Shown: positions 6,696 to 15,600 of the stretch, one piece after another
How the letters are laid out: each line of letters begins with the position of its first letter
How positions within the stretch are numbered: position 1 is the first letter of the stretch
NCBI GenBank assembly: GCA_013823505.1
Contig: PNMH01000047.1
Span: 1-30,240, forward strand
From: Polaromonas sp.
GTDB taxonomy: Bacteria; Pseudomonadota; Gammaproteobacteria; Burkholderiales; Burkholderiaceae
Direction of reading: 5' to 3'
Length of the DNA stretch: 30,240 nt
The notes under the pieces: model-generated
Told to the model about the DNA's origin: nothing
Seen by the model: only the letters and a program-made list of their open reading frames with translations
The model's database searches: none
Program-made: the position numbers and the translations under genes

Positions 6696-7846
6696 GCCCG
6701 CGCGGCCCACGCGCTCAGGGCCATGGCGAACATCAGCACCACCAGGCCCACCCGGTTGAGGCTGAGCATGCGGCCCTGCGCAATCATCAGACCGCCCAGC
6801 GCCGCGCCCAGGGCCTGACCGCCGTACATCGCCGAGGTGTTGAGCGCCACCGTGGCGGGTGCCAGCGCCGGCGAGATGTGCACCAGCCTCGCCTGCTGCG
6901 CGGAGTTCACCGCGAAACAACCCAGCGCCCACGGCACCAGCACCAGTGCCTGCTGCCACACACCGCCCTGGCCCAGCGGCCACAGCAGCAGGCTCAGCAC
7001 GATCAGGCCCAACGACAAGAACACGGCGCGCGCCGCGCCGATCCGGTCAATCCAGCGCGACATGCCCACGTTGCCCGCCAGACCAAAGGCGCCAAACCAC
7101 AAAAACATGAGCGACAGCGCGCCGCCGCCCAGACCCAGCGTTTGGAAAAAGTAGGGCGCGAAGTACGAGAACAGCGTGAACTGCCCGAAGGCAGAGAGCA
7201 GGGTCACGCCCACGGCCAGCATGAGCGGCGCCGAGCCCACGGTGGCCCGCCAGGCCTGGCGTGACAAGGCCGCGGGTTTGATGCCGTCGGACATCTCGCG
7301 CCAGACCCAGGCCGCGCTGGCCACCGACATCAGCGCCACCAGACCGAAGGCCCAGCGCCAGCCCAGCGTGCCGCCGATCCAGGCCGACAACGGCATGCCC
7401 ATGACCGACGCCACCGACCAGCCCAGGAACACGAACGTGATGGCGCGCCCGCGCTGGTCGGGACGCACCAGCAGGCCCACGCAGGCTGCAGCTTGCGGTG
7501 TGAACACCGCCGGCGAGATGACGGCCAGCACACGCAGCGGCAGCAGGCTGGCGTAACTCGGCGCCAGCGCACAGGCGGCGGTGAGCAGGCCGTACCAGAG
7601 CAACGAGATCGTGAGCAGGCGGCGCCGGTCCCAGCCGGCGACCAGACTGGCAAAGGCCGGCGCACCGAGGCCCATGAGGATGGCCGCTGCGGTGATGAGC
7701 TGGCCGGCCTGCGGGATCGACACGCCCAGCGACTGACTGATGTCGTTGAGCGTGCCCGGCACCACCATCACGCCGGTGCCGATCACGAAGTTGCCGACCA
7801 TCAGGGCCCAGAGGGCGCGGGGCAAGGCAGAAGTGCGGGTGCTCAT
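6680..7846 (-). CDS. MFS transporter (AraJ/sugar-efflux type)
   Basis: A 388-residue major facilitator superfamily protein with about 12 hydrophobic membrane helices. The first helix starts at about residue 10 (LWALMVGNFVIGTGVMVVPG). The loop between helices 2 and 3 carries a motif-A-like AGWDRRRLL, and helix 5 has the motif-C-like pattern VASVMGMPLSAWIGG of drug and sugar exporters. The overall pattern fits the AraJ/YdhP-like proton-driven efflux group; the substrate cannot be predicted. The start ATG 7846 overlaps the stop of the upstream yqaA-type gene as ATGA, which points to translational coupling. A longer in-frame extension upstream to 8614 is open, but it runs over yqaA and into dusB and is not used. 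Confidence 0.88.
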   Translation of the reverse strand: MSTRTSALPRALWALMVGNFVIGTGVMVVPGTLNDISQSLGVSIPQAGQLITAAAILMGLGAPAFASLVAGWDRRRLLTISLLWYGLLTAACALAPSYASLLPLRVLAVISPAVFTPQAAACVGLLVRPDQRGRAITFVFLGWSVASVMGMPLSAWIGGTLGWRWAFGLVALMSVASAAWVWREMSDGIKPAALSRQAWRATVGSAPLMLAVGVTLLSAFGQFTLFSYFAPYFFQTLGLGGGALSLMFLWFGAFGLAGNVGMSRWIDRIGAARAVFLSLGLIVLSLLLWPLGQGGVWQQALVLVPWALGCFAVNSAQQARLVHISPALAPATVALNTSAMYGGQALGAALGGLMIAQGRMLSLNRVGLVVLMFAMALSAWAARAQKRS

Positions 7847-8325
7847 CCGTGATAGGCGCCAGGAAAGAACCAGAGCAGCGCCGCGGTCATGGTGAGGTAA
7901 CGCGCGAACTTGCCGATGGCCATGTAAGCCAGGCAGGGCCAGAACGGAAACTTCAACCAGCCCGCCACCGCGCACAGCGGATCGCCCACCACCGGCAGCC
8001 AGCTCAGCAGGCAGGCCTTGGGGCCGAAACGCTCCAGCCATTGCAACGCACGCAGATCGACATGGTGTCCACGCGCCCGGTCCACCGCCTTGTGGGTGCC
8101 CAGACCCATGGCCCAGCTCACCGCGCCGCCGAGCGTGTTGCCCGCAGTGGCCACCAGGATGGCGGGCCAGAACAGCTCGGGGTTGAGCTTGATCAGGCCG
8201 AACACCGCGGGCTCCGAACCCATGGGCAGCAACGTGGCCGAGACGAAGGCCACCACGAACACGGTGCTCAACCCGTATTCGGGCAGCGCCAGGAGTTGCA
8301 TCAGGTGGTTGAACCAGTCGGGCAT
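7843..8325 (-). CDS. YqaA-family inner-membrane protein
   Basis: A 160-residue membrane protein of the YqaA family (distant relatives of DedA/SNARE-associated proteins, about 140-200 residues). The conserved features are seen in order: FVSATLLPMGSEP near the N-terminus, AGNTLGGAVSWAMG, the amphipathic WLERFGP, then LLSWLPVVGDPLCAVAGWL and a last helix with KFARYLTM. The function of the family is not established; relatives are proposed to act in membrane lipid homeostasis. The start is set at ATG 8325 because the protein then begins just before the first conserved segment. The frame is open further upstream to 8508 with a Cys- and Arg-rich sequence unlike the family. The stop overlaps the MFS start by four bases, so the two genes form an operon, divergent from dusB. 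Confidence 0.85.
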   Translation of the reverse strand: MPDWFNHLMQLLALPEYGLSTVFVVAFVSATLLPMGSEPAVFGLIKLNPELFWPAILVATAGNTLGGAVSWAMGLGTHKAVDRARGHHVDLRALQWLERFGPKACLLSWLPVVGDPLCAVAGWLKFPFWPCLAYMAIGKFARYLTMTAALLWFFPGAYHG

Positions 8326-8525
8326 GGGCAGCAGAAAAAAACGCCGTCGGGCAGCGTTGCAGGGGGCGTTGGGGAGAGCGTTGCGCGTGGCGTTGTGTGA
8401 AATGCGAAAGCAAGGGTTCGGATATCGCCTGCTGAAAAAACAGGCAGGTAGAATCGCGCTCCTCCGCACCTCGCATTGGCTGGGCCTGCGAAGGCCACAT
8501 CCAACCACCGCATTCTCCCACCGCC
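8326..8525. promoter_or_regulatory. Divergent promoter region yqaA / dusB
   Basis: These 200 bases separate two divergent operons and should contain both promoters. A TAGAAT at 8449-8454 could be the -10 box for dusB-fis; no good -35 box was found at 17 bases before it. The assignment is by position mainly. Confidence 0.35.
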
Positions 8526-9557
8526 ATGCAAATCGGGGCCTTCACCCTGCCCAATGCCCTGTTTGTCGCGCCCATGGCGGGAGTGACGGACCGGCCGTTC
8601 CGCAAGCTGTGCAAACGGCTCGGCGCGGGCTATGCGGTCAGCGAGATGGTGACCTCGCGTCCCGACCTGCAAGACAGCCTCAAGACTTCGCGCCGCGCCA
8701 ATCACGAAGGCGAGGCCGCGCCGATTGCGGTGCAGATCGCCGGTACCGACGCGCAGATGATGGCGGATGCCGCGCGCTACAACATCGACCGCGGCGCGCA
8801 GATCATCGACATCAACATGGGTTGCCCGGCCAAGAAGGTCTGCAACAAATGGGCCGGCTCTGCCCTCATGCAGGACGAAGCTTTGGCCATCGAGATCGTG
8901 CAGGCCGTGGTGGCCGCCTGCGAGCCGCACGGCGTGCCCGTGACGCTCAAGATGCGCACCGGCTGGTGCGCCAGCGTGCGCAATGCACCCACGCTCGCCC
9001 TCGCTGCAGAGTCCGCCGGCGTGCAGATGCTCACCGTGCACGGCCGCACGCGCGAGCAGGGTTACAAGGGCCAGGCCGAGCACGACACCGTGGCCCACAT
9101 CAAGAGCCGCGTGCGCATTCCGGTGGTGGCCAACGGCGATATCGACAGTCCCGAGCAGGCGCGCGAGGTGCTGCGCCGCACCGGTGCCGACGCCGTCATG
9201 ATCGGCCGCGCCGCACAAGGCCGGCCGTGGATCTTTCGCGAGATCGCGCACTTCCTGGCCACGGGTGAGCACCTGCCGCCGCCCGACCTGTCCGATGTGC
9301 GCGTGTGGCTGCTCGACCACCTGCACGACCACTACGACCTCTACGGCGAATTCACCGGCGTGCGCAGCGCGCGCAAGCACCTGGGCTGGTACGCGCAATC
9401 GCTGCCGTTGCCTGCGGGTGCTGCCGCGGTGTTTCGAGCCCGCGTGAACACCACCACCACGGTGGACGAGCAGCTGCGCTGCGTGAGCGAAAGCCTGGAC
9501 GCCTGGTCCAGCGACACAACAACAACCCCGAGAGACGACTGGAAACTGGCCGCATGA
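8526..9557 (+). CDS. dusB: tRNA-dihydrouridine synthase B
   Basis: A 343-residue FMN-dependent TIM-barrel enzyme that reduces a uridine in the tRNA D-loop with NADPH. The family signatures are all visible: APMAGVTDRPFR (residues 15-26), EMVTSR (40-45), the INMGCPAKKV box with catalytic C100, LKMRTGW, TVHGRTREQGYKG, VVANGDIDS and MIGRAAQGRPWIF for phosphate binding of FMN. A helical tRNA-binding domain follows (YGEFTGVRSARKHLGWY). The length fits the DusB group. It is the first gene of dusB-fis, the arrangement known from Escherichia coli, and its stop overlaps the fis start as ATGA. Confidence 0.96.
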   Translation: MQIGAFTLPNALFVAPMAGVTDRPFRKLCKRLGAGYAVSEMVTSRPDLQDSLKTSRRANHEGEAAPIAVQIAGTDAQMMADAARYNIDRGAQIIDINMGCPAKKVCNKWAGSALMQDEALAIEIVQAVVAACEPHGVPVTLKMRTGWCASVRNAPTLALAAESAGVQMLTVHGRTREQGYKGQAEHDTVAHIKSRVRIPVVANGDIDSPEQAREVLRRTGADAVMIGRAAQGRPWIFREIAHFLATGEHLPPPDLSDVRVWLLDHLHDHYDLYGEFTGVRSARKHLGWYAQSLPLPAGAAAVFRARVNTTTTVDEQLRCVSESLDAWSSDTTTTPRDDWKLAA

Positions 9558-9790
9558 ACAAGAACAACCTGCACGACTGTGTGCGTGCCGCCATGGAAGA
9601 TTTTTTCCACGACCTCAACGGCACCGACCCGGCCAACCTGCACGACATGCTGGTCAAGGCGGTCGAAAAACCGCTGCTTGAAGTGGTGATGGAGCAGGCG
9701 CAGCACAACCAGTCGCGCGCCGCGCTCTGGTTGGGTCTTAACCGCAACACGCTGCGCAAGAAACTGCTCGAACACAAGCTGATCGACTGA
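9554..9790 (+). CDS. fis: DNA-binding protein Fis
   Basis: A 78-residue Fis homologue, the nucleoid-associated factor that bends DNA and activates rRNA and other promoters. The C-terminal helix-turn-helix of the family is clear (QSRAALWLGLNRNTLRKKL, about residues 53-71), preceded by the LLEVVMEQAQHN helix that forms the dimer core. It is shorter than the enterobacterial protein (98 residues) because the N-terminal beta-hairpin arm is reduced, as is usual in betaproteobacteria. It starts four bases before the end of dusB, so its translation is probably coupled; purH follows after 36 bases. Confidence 0.95.
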   Translation: MNKNNLHDCVRAAMEDFFHDLNGTDPANLHDMLVKAVEKPLLEVVMEQAQHNQSRAALWLGLNRNTLRKKLLEHKLID

Positions 9791-9826
9791 GCCCGTCCCC
9801 TTCCAAAAACCACCAAGACCCTGTTC

Positions 9827-11413
9827 ATGCGCGCACTCATTTCCGTCTCCGACAAGACCGGCATCGTCGAACTCGCCCAGGCCCTGCACAGTTTGGGCGT
9901 GTCCCTCATCTCCACCGGAGGCACCGCCAAACTGCTCGCCGAGCAAGGCCTGCCCGTGACCGAGGTGGCCGAGGTCACCCACTTCCCCGAGATGCTGGAC
10001 GGCCGCGTGAAGACGCTGCACCCCAAGGTGCACGGCGGCCTGCTGGCGCGTCGCGACCTGCCCGAGCACATGGCTGCGCTCAAGACCCACGGCATCGACA
10101 CCATCGACCTGCTGATCGTCAACCTCTATCCGTTCGAAGCCACCGTGGCCAAGCCTGGCTGCACCTTGGACGACGCCATCGAGAACATCGACATCGGTGG
10201 CCCGGCCATGGTGCGCAGCGCGGCGAAGAACTGGAAAGACGTGGCGGTGCTGACCGACGCATCGCAATACGCCGGCGTGATTGCCGAACTCAAGACCTCC
10301 GGCAAGGTCAGCGAAGCCACGCGGTTCGCGTTGTCGGTGGCCGCGTTCAACCGCATCAGCAACTACGACGGCGCCATCAGCGACTACCTCTCCAGCATCA
10401 CGTTCGATGCAGGCGCTGCCGTGCCTTCGCGCAGCGAGTACCCCGCGCAGGCCAACGGCCGCTTCGTGAAACTGCAAGACCTTCGCTACGGCGAGAACCC
10501 GCACCAGACCGCCGCGTTCTACCGCGATCTGCACCCCGCGCCCGGCTCGCTGGTGACTGCGAAGCAGCTGCAGGGCAAGGAGCTCAGCTACAACAACATC
10601 GCCGATGCCGACGCAGCGTGGGAATGTGTGAAGAGTTTCGACGTGCCCGCTTGCGTGATCGTCAAGCACGCCAACCCCTGCGGCGTGGCCATGGGCAAGG
10701 ATGCGCTCGAAGCCTACAGCAAGGCTTTCCAGACCGACCCCACCAGCGCCTTCGGCGGCATCATCGCGCTCAACCGCGTGCTCGATGGCGCAGGCGCGTT
10801 GGCCATCAGCAAACAGTTCGTTGAAGTGCTGATGGCGCCGGGCTACACGCCCGAAGCGCTGGACGTGTTCAAGGCCAAGGCCAATGTGCGCGTGCTCGAA
10901 ATCGCGCTGCCGCCTGGTGGTCCTACCGCGTGGGACAAAGGTCTGAACCTCACCGACATCAAGCGCATTGGCTCGGGCCTGCTCATGCAGTCGGCCGACA
11001 ACCACGTGCTCACCCGCGCCGATCTCAAGGTGGTGACGAAGCTGCAACCCACGGAGCAGCAACTTGATGACCTCATGTTCGCCTGGACGGTGGCCAAGTT
11101 CGTCAAGTCCAACGCCATCGTGTTCTGCAAGGACGGCATGACCATGGGCGTGGGCGCAGGCCAGATGAGCCGCCTCGACTCGGCGCGCATCGCCAGCATC
11201 AAGGCGGGCCACGCCAAGCTCTCGCTGCAGGGAACGGCCGTGGCTAGCGACGCCTTCTTCCCTTTCCGGGACGGCTTGGATGTGGTGGTGGACGCGGGCG
11301 CGAGTTGCGTGATCCAGCCCGGGGGCTCGATGCGCGATCAGGAAGTGATCGACGCGGCGGACGAGCGTGGCGTGGTGATGGTCACCACCGGCGTTCGCCA
11401 TTTCAGGCACTGA
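9827..11413 (+). CDS. purH: Bifunctional AICAR formyltransferase / IMP cyclohydrolase
   Basis: A 528-residue enzyme for the last two steps of IMP synthesis: AICAR is formylated with 10-formyl-tetrahydrofolate and FAICAR is then cyclised. The N-terminal cyclohydrolase domain shows [39 protein letters not shown] and NLYPFE. The transformylase domain has [14 protein letters not shown], the catalytic Lys-His pair in [10 protein letters not shown] (K280, H281), FGGIIALNR and the terminal FFPFRDGLD and IQPGGSMRD motifs. The length agrees with the family (about 520-530). It follows fis by 36 bases and probably belongs to the dusB-fis-purH transcript; a strong terminator closes it. Confidence 0.97.
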   Translation: MRALISVSDKTGIVELAQALHSLGVSLISTGGTAKLLAEQGLPVTEVAEVTHFPEMLDGRVKTLHPKVHGGLLARRDLPEHMAALKTHGIDTIDLLIVNLYPFEATVAKPGCTLDDAIENIDIGGPAMVRSAAKNWKDVAVLTDASQYAGVIAELKTSGKVSEATRFALSVAAFNRISNYDGAISDYLSSITFDAGAAVPSRSEYPAQANGRFVKLQDLRYGENPHQTAAFYRDLHPAPGSLVTAKQLQGKELSYNNIADADAAWECVKSFDVPACVIVKHANPCGVAMGKDALEAYSKAFQTDPTSAFGGIIALNRVLDGAGALAISKQFVEVLMAPGYTPEALDVFKAKANVRVLEIALPPGGPTAWDKGLNLTDIKRIGSGLLMQSADNHVLTRADLKVVTKLQPTEQQLDDLMFAWTVAKFVKSNAIVFCKDGMTMGVGAGQMSRLDSARIASIKAGHAKLSLQGTAVASDAFFPFRDGLDVVVDAGASCVIQPGGSMRDQEVIDAADERGVVMVTTGVRHFRH

Positions 11414-11429
11414 ACGCACCTGCCCAATG

Positions 11430-11462
11430 AAAAAGGCCGCTGTGAACACAGCGGCCTTTTTT
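11430..11462. terminator. Bidirectional intrinsic terminator between purH and hemL
   Basis: GGCCGCTGT (11435-11443) pairs perfectly with ACAGCGGCC (11448-11456) around a GAAC loop. Six T residues follow on the plus strand (11457-11462) and a run of A precedes (11430-11434), so it can act for both convergent genes. Confidence 0.93.
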
Positions 11463-11480
11463 GTTGGACTTTGAGACGGG

Positions 11481-12788
11481 TCAGCGTGGCAACCCTTTGA
11501 ACACTTCGCGCGCAGCCGCCACGGTGTCTGCGATGTCCTCGGCCGTGTGCGCGGCGCTCACGAAGCCGGCTTCGTAGAGGGCGGGTGCGATGTACACGCC
11601 TCGGTCCAGCAAGCCGTGGAAGAGTTGGTTGAAGGTGGGGCCGTCGGTGGTCATCACCTTGGCGTAGTTCTGGGGCAGTTCATCGAACAGGAAGAAGCCG
11701 AACATGCCGCCCTGGCTGTCGCCACACATCGTCACACCTTCAGCGTGCGCAGCGGCGGTCAGGCCCTCCACCAGCGAACGCGTGGTGGCCGAGAGGTTTT
11801 CGTAGAAGCCTGGTTTCTGGATTTCGCGCAGCGTGGCCAGACCGCAGGCCGTGGCCACCGGGTTGCCCGACAGCGTGCCCGCCTGGTAAACACCGCCCAG
11901 CGGGGCGAGCTGTTCCATCACCGCGCGCTTGGCACCAAAGGCGGCCAGCGGCATGCCGCCACCGATGACCTTGCCCATCACCGTCATGTCGGGTTCGAAG
12001 CCCGGGATGAGCCTGGCGTAAACGCTTTGTGCGCCGCCCAGCGCCACACGGAAACCGGTCATCACCTCGTCGAAAGCCAGCAGTGCGCCGTGCTGCGTGC
12101 AGAGTTCGCGGCAGCGCTTCATGAAAGGCACGCTGGCGCGCACGAAGTTCATGTTGCCCGCGATGGGCTCGATCATCAGACACGCCACTTCGGGGCCGTG
12201 CTCCACGAACGCTGCTTCGAGTTGTTCAACGTTGTTGTATTCCAGCACGATGGTGTGCTGCACCACCTCGGGCGGTACACCGGCGCTGGTGGGGTTGCCG
12301 AAGGTGGCCAGACCTGAGCCGGCCTTGACCAGCAGCGCATCCGCGTGGCCGTGGTAGCAGCCCTCGAACTTGATGATCTTCTTGCGTCCGGTGGCGCCGC
12401 GGGCCAGCCGGATCGCACTCATGCCGGCTTCGGTGCCCGAGCTCACCAATCGCACCATGTCGATGCTGGGCACGAGCTTGATGATTTCTTCGGCCAGCTC
12501 CACTTCGCGCTCGGTTGGTGCACCGTACGAAAAGCCCTCAAGCACCGCTTTTTGCACCGCCTCCACCACGGCCGGGTGACCGTGGCCCAGGATCATCGGA
12601 CCCCACGAACCGATGTAGTCGATATAACGCTTGCCGTTCGCGTCCCAGAAATAGGCGCCTTGCGCCCGCTGCACGAAGCGGGGCGTGCCACCGACCGCGC
12701 GGAACGCGCGCACCGGTGAATTCACGCCGCCGGGAATCAGGACCTTGGCGCGGTCAAACAGTTGCTGGTTGCGGTCGACAGTGGTCAT
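11481..12788 (-). CDS. hemL: Glutamate-1-semialdehyde 2,1-aminomutase
   Basis: A 435-residue PLP enzyme that converts glutamate-1-semialdehyde to 5-aminolevulinate, the C5 route to haem. The motifs include [12 protein letters not shown] (18-29), [12 protein letters not shown] (61-72), [16 protein letters not shown] (116-131) for the PLP phosphate, the [10 protein letters not shown] loop, [10 protein letters not shown] (239-248), and [10 protein letters not shown] with the Schiff-base lysine K273. The C-terminal part has [12 protein letters not shown]. Length and order fit the family closely. The start ATG 12788 gives the usual [11 protein letters not shown]; an open extension to 12995 is out of family. 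It lies 52 bases after the thiD-family gene and is probably co-transcribed with it. Confidence 0.97.
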   Translation of the reverse strand: MTTVDRNQQLFDRAKVLIPGGVNSPVRAFRAVGGTPRFVQRAQGAYFWDANGKRYIDYIGSWGPMILGHGHPAVVEAVQKAVLEGFSYGAPTEREVELAEEIIKLVPSIDMVRLVSSGTEAGMSAIRLARGATGRKKIIKFEGCYHGHADALLVKAGSGLATFGNPTSAGVPPEVVQHTIVLEYNNVEQLEAAFVEHGPEVACLMIEPIAGNMNFVRASVPFMKRCRELCTQHGALLAFDEVMTGFRVALGGAQSVYARLIPGFEPDMTVMGKVIGGGMPLAAFGAKRAVMEQLAPLGGVYQAGTLSGNPVATACGLATLREIQKPGFYENLSATTRSLVEGLTAAAHAEGVTMCGDSQGGMFGFFLFDELPQNYAKVMTTDGPTFNQLFHGLLDRGVYIAPALYEAGFVSAAHTAEDIADTVAAAREVFKGLPR

Positions 12789-12840
12789 GGGGCAAGGCTG
12801 CTTTGGTGAGGAAACACGCGCGGCGTTGCGCGTGAGAGGG

Positions 12841-13782
12841 TCAGTGGCGGGTGGTGTCCAGCGGGAAATCGTCGGCGTCGAGGGTGCTGTCCGAAGCTGG
12901 CTCCGCCGCCCCGTCTTCGCCCTCTTCATCGTCTTCGTGCGCCCAGAATAGCCGGTCGGGCACGGCATGGCCCATGCCGGGTTGAAAGCCCGCATCGAGG
13001 CATTGGTCGAGATAAGTGAGCGCCTCGGCGCAGGCCGCCTGGAGATCGCTGCCGCCGGCGATCAGGGCGCACAGGGCGGCCGACAGCGTGTCGCCCGCGC
13101 CGGTGAAGGTTGCTTCGAAGCGTTCGTAGCGGGCTGTGGCCAGCACTGCTTCGGGAGAGGCCAGGTGGCTTTCCAGGTACTGGTCGGCCGCGTTGAAGCC
13201 TGTGACCAATGTGTAGGGCACGCCATGCACGGCGGCTGCGCGGGCCACGTCGCGTGGGCTCGGTGGACGATCGCCTTCCCACTCGGGCAACAGCCAGCGG
13301 CACAGCGTGCTGTGGTTGCCCACGAGCACAGTGGTCTGCGGCAGCAGGAGCTCGGCACTCGCATCGAGGTAGGTTTCAATCGCCAGTTCGTCCCACCAGG
13401 ACAAGTCGGGCATGTAGGCAATGACGGGCACGTCCGAGTAGTCGGCGGTGATCTCGGCCACGACGCTGAGATTCTCGGGGTTGCCCACAAAGCCGACCTT
13501 GAAAGCCTGCACCGGCATGTCTTCCAGGGCGCAGCGCGCCTGGTCGGCCACGGCCTCTTCATCAAAGGCAAAGTGATCGTGAATATCGGATGTGTCCCGC
13601 ACGTAGGTGCCGGTGACCACCGCGAGCACATGCACCGAAGCGCTCGACATGGCGGTGATGTCGGCGCTCAGGCCACCGGCACCGCTGGGGTCGTTGGCAT
13701 TGAAGACCATCACACACGGCAAAGCAGCCTCGCCCGGTTGTGCGAGCGCTGCAGGTGTTGTTTTTTCGGGTGTATCGGGCAT
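12841..13782 (-). CDS. thiD: Divergent ThiD-family (HMP-P kinase-like) kinase
   Basis: A 313-residue ribokinase-fold protein of the ThiD family; the canonical enzyme phosphorylates hydroxymethylpyrimidine and its phosphate for thiamine synthesis. The N-terminal motif [15 protein letters not shown] (28-42) corresponds to the usual GSDPSGGAGIQADL, and [13 protein letters not shown] (225-237) holds the anion hole and the catalytic-base candidate D231. Two other usual motifs are changed: the DPVMVAKSG region reads AYMPDLSWW (122-130), and the TPN segment reads VGN (154-156). Residues 282-313 form an acidic tail (HEDDEEGED ...) not found in typical ThiD of about 265 residues. The position beside hemL is common in Burkholderiales for a gene annotated thiD, so I keep the symbol, but substrate use should not be taken for granted. 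Confidence 0.75.
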   Translation of the reverse strand: MPDTPEKTTPAALAQPGEAALPCVMVFNANDPSGAGGLSADITAMSSASVHVLAVVTGTYVRDTSDIHDHFAFDEEAVADQARCALEDMPVQAFKVGFVGNPENLSVVAEITADYSDVPVIAYMPDLSWWDELAIETYLDASAELLLPQTTVLVGNHSTLCRWLLPEWEGDRPPSPRDVARAAAVHGVPYTLVTGFNAADQYLESHLASPEAVLATARYERFEATFTGAGDTLSAALCALIAGGSDLQAACAEALTYLDQCLDAGFQPGMGHAVPDRLFWAHEDDEEGEDGAAEPASDSTLDADDFPLDTTRH

Positions 13783-13936
13783 GGGTTGAGAGAGGGACCG
13801 GATTCATGTGGAAGATGCCCGCAGAATCATCCTGACGCTTCAAACAAGGCATTGGACAGAGGCCAGAATCGGCTTCCAGCGGGCTGTACCTCGCTCGATA
13901 CAATGCTTGCATTCTATGACAAGGCCCCCTATAACC
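13783..13936. promoter_or_regulatory. Divergent promoter region thiD-hemL / rubredoxin-pil
   Basis: These 154 bases separate the divergent thiD-family and rubredoxin genes. TACAAT at 13899-13904 matches the -10 consensus in five of six positions for the rightward genes; the -35 region before it (CCAGCG at a 17-base spacing) is poor, so an activator or another sigma factor is possible. Confidence 0.4.
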
Positions 13937-14110
13937 ATGACCGAAACCAAGACTTGGATGTGCCTGATTTGTGGCTGGATTTACGACGAAGCGCAAGGTG
14001 CTCCCGAGCACGGCGTGCCGGCCGGAACCCCTTGGGCGCAGGTTCCGATGAACTGGACATGCCCCGAGTGCGGTGCGCGTAAAGAGGATTTCGAGATGGT
14101 GCAAATCTGA
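13937..14110 (+). CDS. Rubredoxin
   Basis: A 57-residue electron carrier with one iron bound by four cysteines: C9 and C12 (MCLICGWIYDE) and C42 and C45 (TCPECGARKEDFEMV). The conserved aromatic residues and the GTPW segment of the family are present, and the length is typical (about 55). It acts in the cytoplasm and passes single electrons between oxidoreductases; the partner is not visible here. The start is taken at ATG 13937 to match family length; ATG 13916 would add seven residues. It lies 89 bases before pilG on the same strand, an arrangement known from other beta- and gammaproteobacteria. Confidence 0.95.
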   Translation: MTETKTWMCLICGWIYDEAQGAPEHGVPAGTPWAQVPMNWTCPECGARKEDFEMVQI

Positions 14111-14199
14111 AATCCGGTTCACGCTGAGGCCGGTCACGGCTCTGGCCTTCAAGTCACTTGCGTCCCACTTCCCGACCCATCCTCTGGAGCCTGTGAACC

Positions 14200-14595
14200 G
14201 TGAGCACAACACCCCCCTTGAAAGTTCTTGTCGTCGACGACAGCAACACCATCCGGCGCAGCGCCGAGATCTTCCTCAAACAGGGTGGGCATGAAGTCCT
14301 GCTGGCCGACGACGGATTTGACGCGCTGGCCAAGATCAACGACTACCAGCCGGATCTTGTTTTCTGCGACATCCTCATGCCGCGCCTGGACGGCTATCAG
14401 ACGTGCGCGATCATCAAGCGCAATGTCCGGTTCGCCAACATTCCCGTGGTCATGCTGTCATCCAAGGACGGCGTATTCGACAAAGCCCGCGGGCGCATGG
14501 TCGGGTCGCAGGACTACCTCACCAAACCTTTCACCAAAGACCAACTGCTGCATGCCGTGCAGCAGTTCGGCGCCAACCTAGCCGGAGCTGCATGA
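14200..14595 (+). CDS. pilG: Type IV pilus response regulator PilG
   Basis: A 131-residue single-domain CheY-like receiver. It has the acidic pair D13/D14 in LVVDDSNTIRRS, the phosphoacceptor D57 (FCDILMPRLDGYQT), the switch residue S87 (MLSSKD) and the conserved lysine K109 (YLTKPF). In Pseudomonas aeruginosa PilG is phosphorylated by ChpA and promotes pilus extension through PilB. The identity rests on the strong PilG-like sequence and on being first in the pilG-pilH-pilI-pilJ-chpA order. The start is GTG at 14200. The stop overlaps the pilH start as ATGA. Confidence 0.94.
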   Translation: MSTTPPLKVLVVDDSNTIRRSAEIFLKQGGHEVLLADDGFDALAKINDYQPDLVFCDILMPRLDGYQTCAIIKRNVRFANIPVVMLSSKDGVFDKARGRMVGSQDYLTKPFTKDQLLHAVQQFGANLAGAA

Positions 14596-14960
14596 TGGCC
14601 ATCCAGAAAATCCTCGTTGTTGATGATTCCAAAACCGAACTCATGGTGCTGTCCGATCTGCTGAGTAAAAACGGCTACAGCGTGCGGACCGCTGAGAATG
14701 CGGACGAGGCCTTCCGTCGCCTAGGAGAGGAAAAGCCCGACCTGATCCTGATGGACGTTGTGATGCCCGGTCAAAATGGATTTCAGTTGACGCGTGCCAT
14801 CACCCGCGATCCTCAGTATTCGAACATCCCGATCGTGATGTGCACCAGCAAAAATCTGGAGACGGATCGGGTTTGGGGAATGCGCCAAGGTGCACGCGAC
14901 TATGTGACCAAGCCAGTGAATGGCGAAGAGTTGCTGTCCAAAATCCGGGCCTTGGCCTGA
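14592..14960 (+). CDS. pilH: Type IV pilus response regulator PilH
   Basis: A 122-residue CheY-like receiver: D11/D12 (LVVDDSKTE), phosphoacceptor D55 (LMDVVMPGQNGFQ), the CTSK switch region and VTKPVNGEEL with the conserved lysine. PilH is the second regulator of the Chp pathway; in Pseudomonas it acts in opposition to PilG, either in retraction control or as a phosphate sink. The start ATG 14592 overlaps the pilG stop by four bases; ATG 14595 directly after it is equally possible and would remove one residue. pilI follows after 27 bases. Confidence 0.94.
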   Translation: MMAIQKILVVDDSKTELMVLSDLLSKNGYSVRTAENADEAFRRLGEEKPDLILMDVVMPGQNGFQLTRAITRDPQYSNIPIVMCTSKNLETDRVWGMRQGARDYVTKPVNGEELLSKIRALA

Positions 14961-14987
14961 ACCAGCTTGAATTGAATCCCACCCAGC

Positions 14988-15539
14988 ATGGCCAAACGAC
15001 AATCACTGAAGGAGCTGCAGGAACGTTTGGCCCAGCGACTGAGTGTCGCCAAAACGGAAGCGGTGACAGCGGCGTGGCTGGCGGTGGAGTCCCATGGCAA
15101 CCGGTACTTGTTGCCGTTGGTTCAATCCGGTGAAATCTTCCCCTGGTCTTCCGTGCAGCGTGTCCCTTACACCAAACCTTGGTTTGTGGGTGTGGCCAGC
15201 CTCCGTGGCGGCCTGCACGGTGTGATCGATCTGGCGGCGCTCGTAGAGTCCTCGGCGCCCACTTCTTCCAGCGTCCTCGATCGGACCCAGGGTGATCGGA
15301 TCACATCCGAGTCGCGGCTGGTCAGTCTGCACACCGCGTTGGGTGTGAATGCTGTGATCTGGATCGATCGCCTGCTTGGCCTTCGAAGCGCCGCCATGTT
15401 CAGCGGGTTCGGCGCCAAACCGGATGGTGCCCCTGCTTATTTCAACCGATCGTTGGTGGATGCCCAGGGCTTGCTCTGGCAAGAACTGGACTTGCAGGTG
15501 CTGGTGGGCGAGCCCGAGTTTCTCGCGATCGCGGCCTGA
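14988..15539 (+). CDS. pilI: CheW-like coupling protein PilI
   Basis: A 183-residue CheW-domain protein. The CheW fold begins at about residue 38 (NRYLLPLVQSGEIFPW) and shows the PWFVGVASLRGGLHGVIDL segment (64-82) that matches the receptor-binding and kinase-binding region of CheW, then VIWIDRLLGLR and a last part with WQELDLQVL. It should link PilJ to ChpA. The N-terminal 30 residues form a helix (LKELQERLAQRLSVAK) absent from short CheW proteins but usual for PilI. Confidence 0.92.
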   Translation: MAKRQSLKELQERLAQRLSVAKTEAVTAAWLAVESHGNRYLLPLVQSGEIFPWSSVQRVPYTKPWFVGVASLRGGLHGVIDLAALVESSAPTSSSVLDRTQGDRITSESRLVSLHTALGVNAVIWIDRLLGLRSAAMFSGFGAKPDGAPAYFNRSLVDAQGLLWQELDLQVLVGEPEFLAIAA

Positions 15540-15600
15540 CGATCCAAACGTTTGACCGACGCGGTCTTTTCTCTTTAGTTTTCTGTTGGAAGGTGTTTAC

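Noticed and set aside
6680..8614. One long open frame of 644 codons that includes the MFS transporter
   Set aside because: Only the part from 7846 downward looks like a protein family. The upstream part lies over the YqaA gene in another frame and reaches into dusB on the other strand.
9341..11449. A 702-codon open frame antisense to dusB, fis and purH
   Set aside because: It crosses three known genes and has a His/Arg/Gly-rich shadow composition.
12967..14082. Plus-strand frame of 371 codons opposite the thiD-family gene, running into rubredoxin
   Set aside because: It has no family features, is antisense to the thiD-family gene, and overlaps rubredoxin in a different frame.
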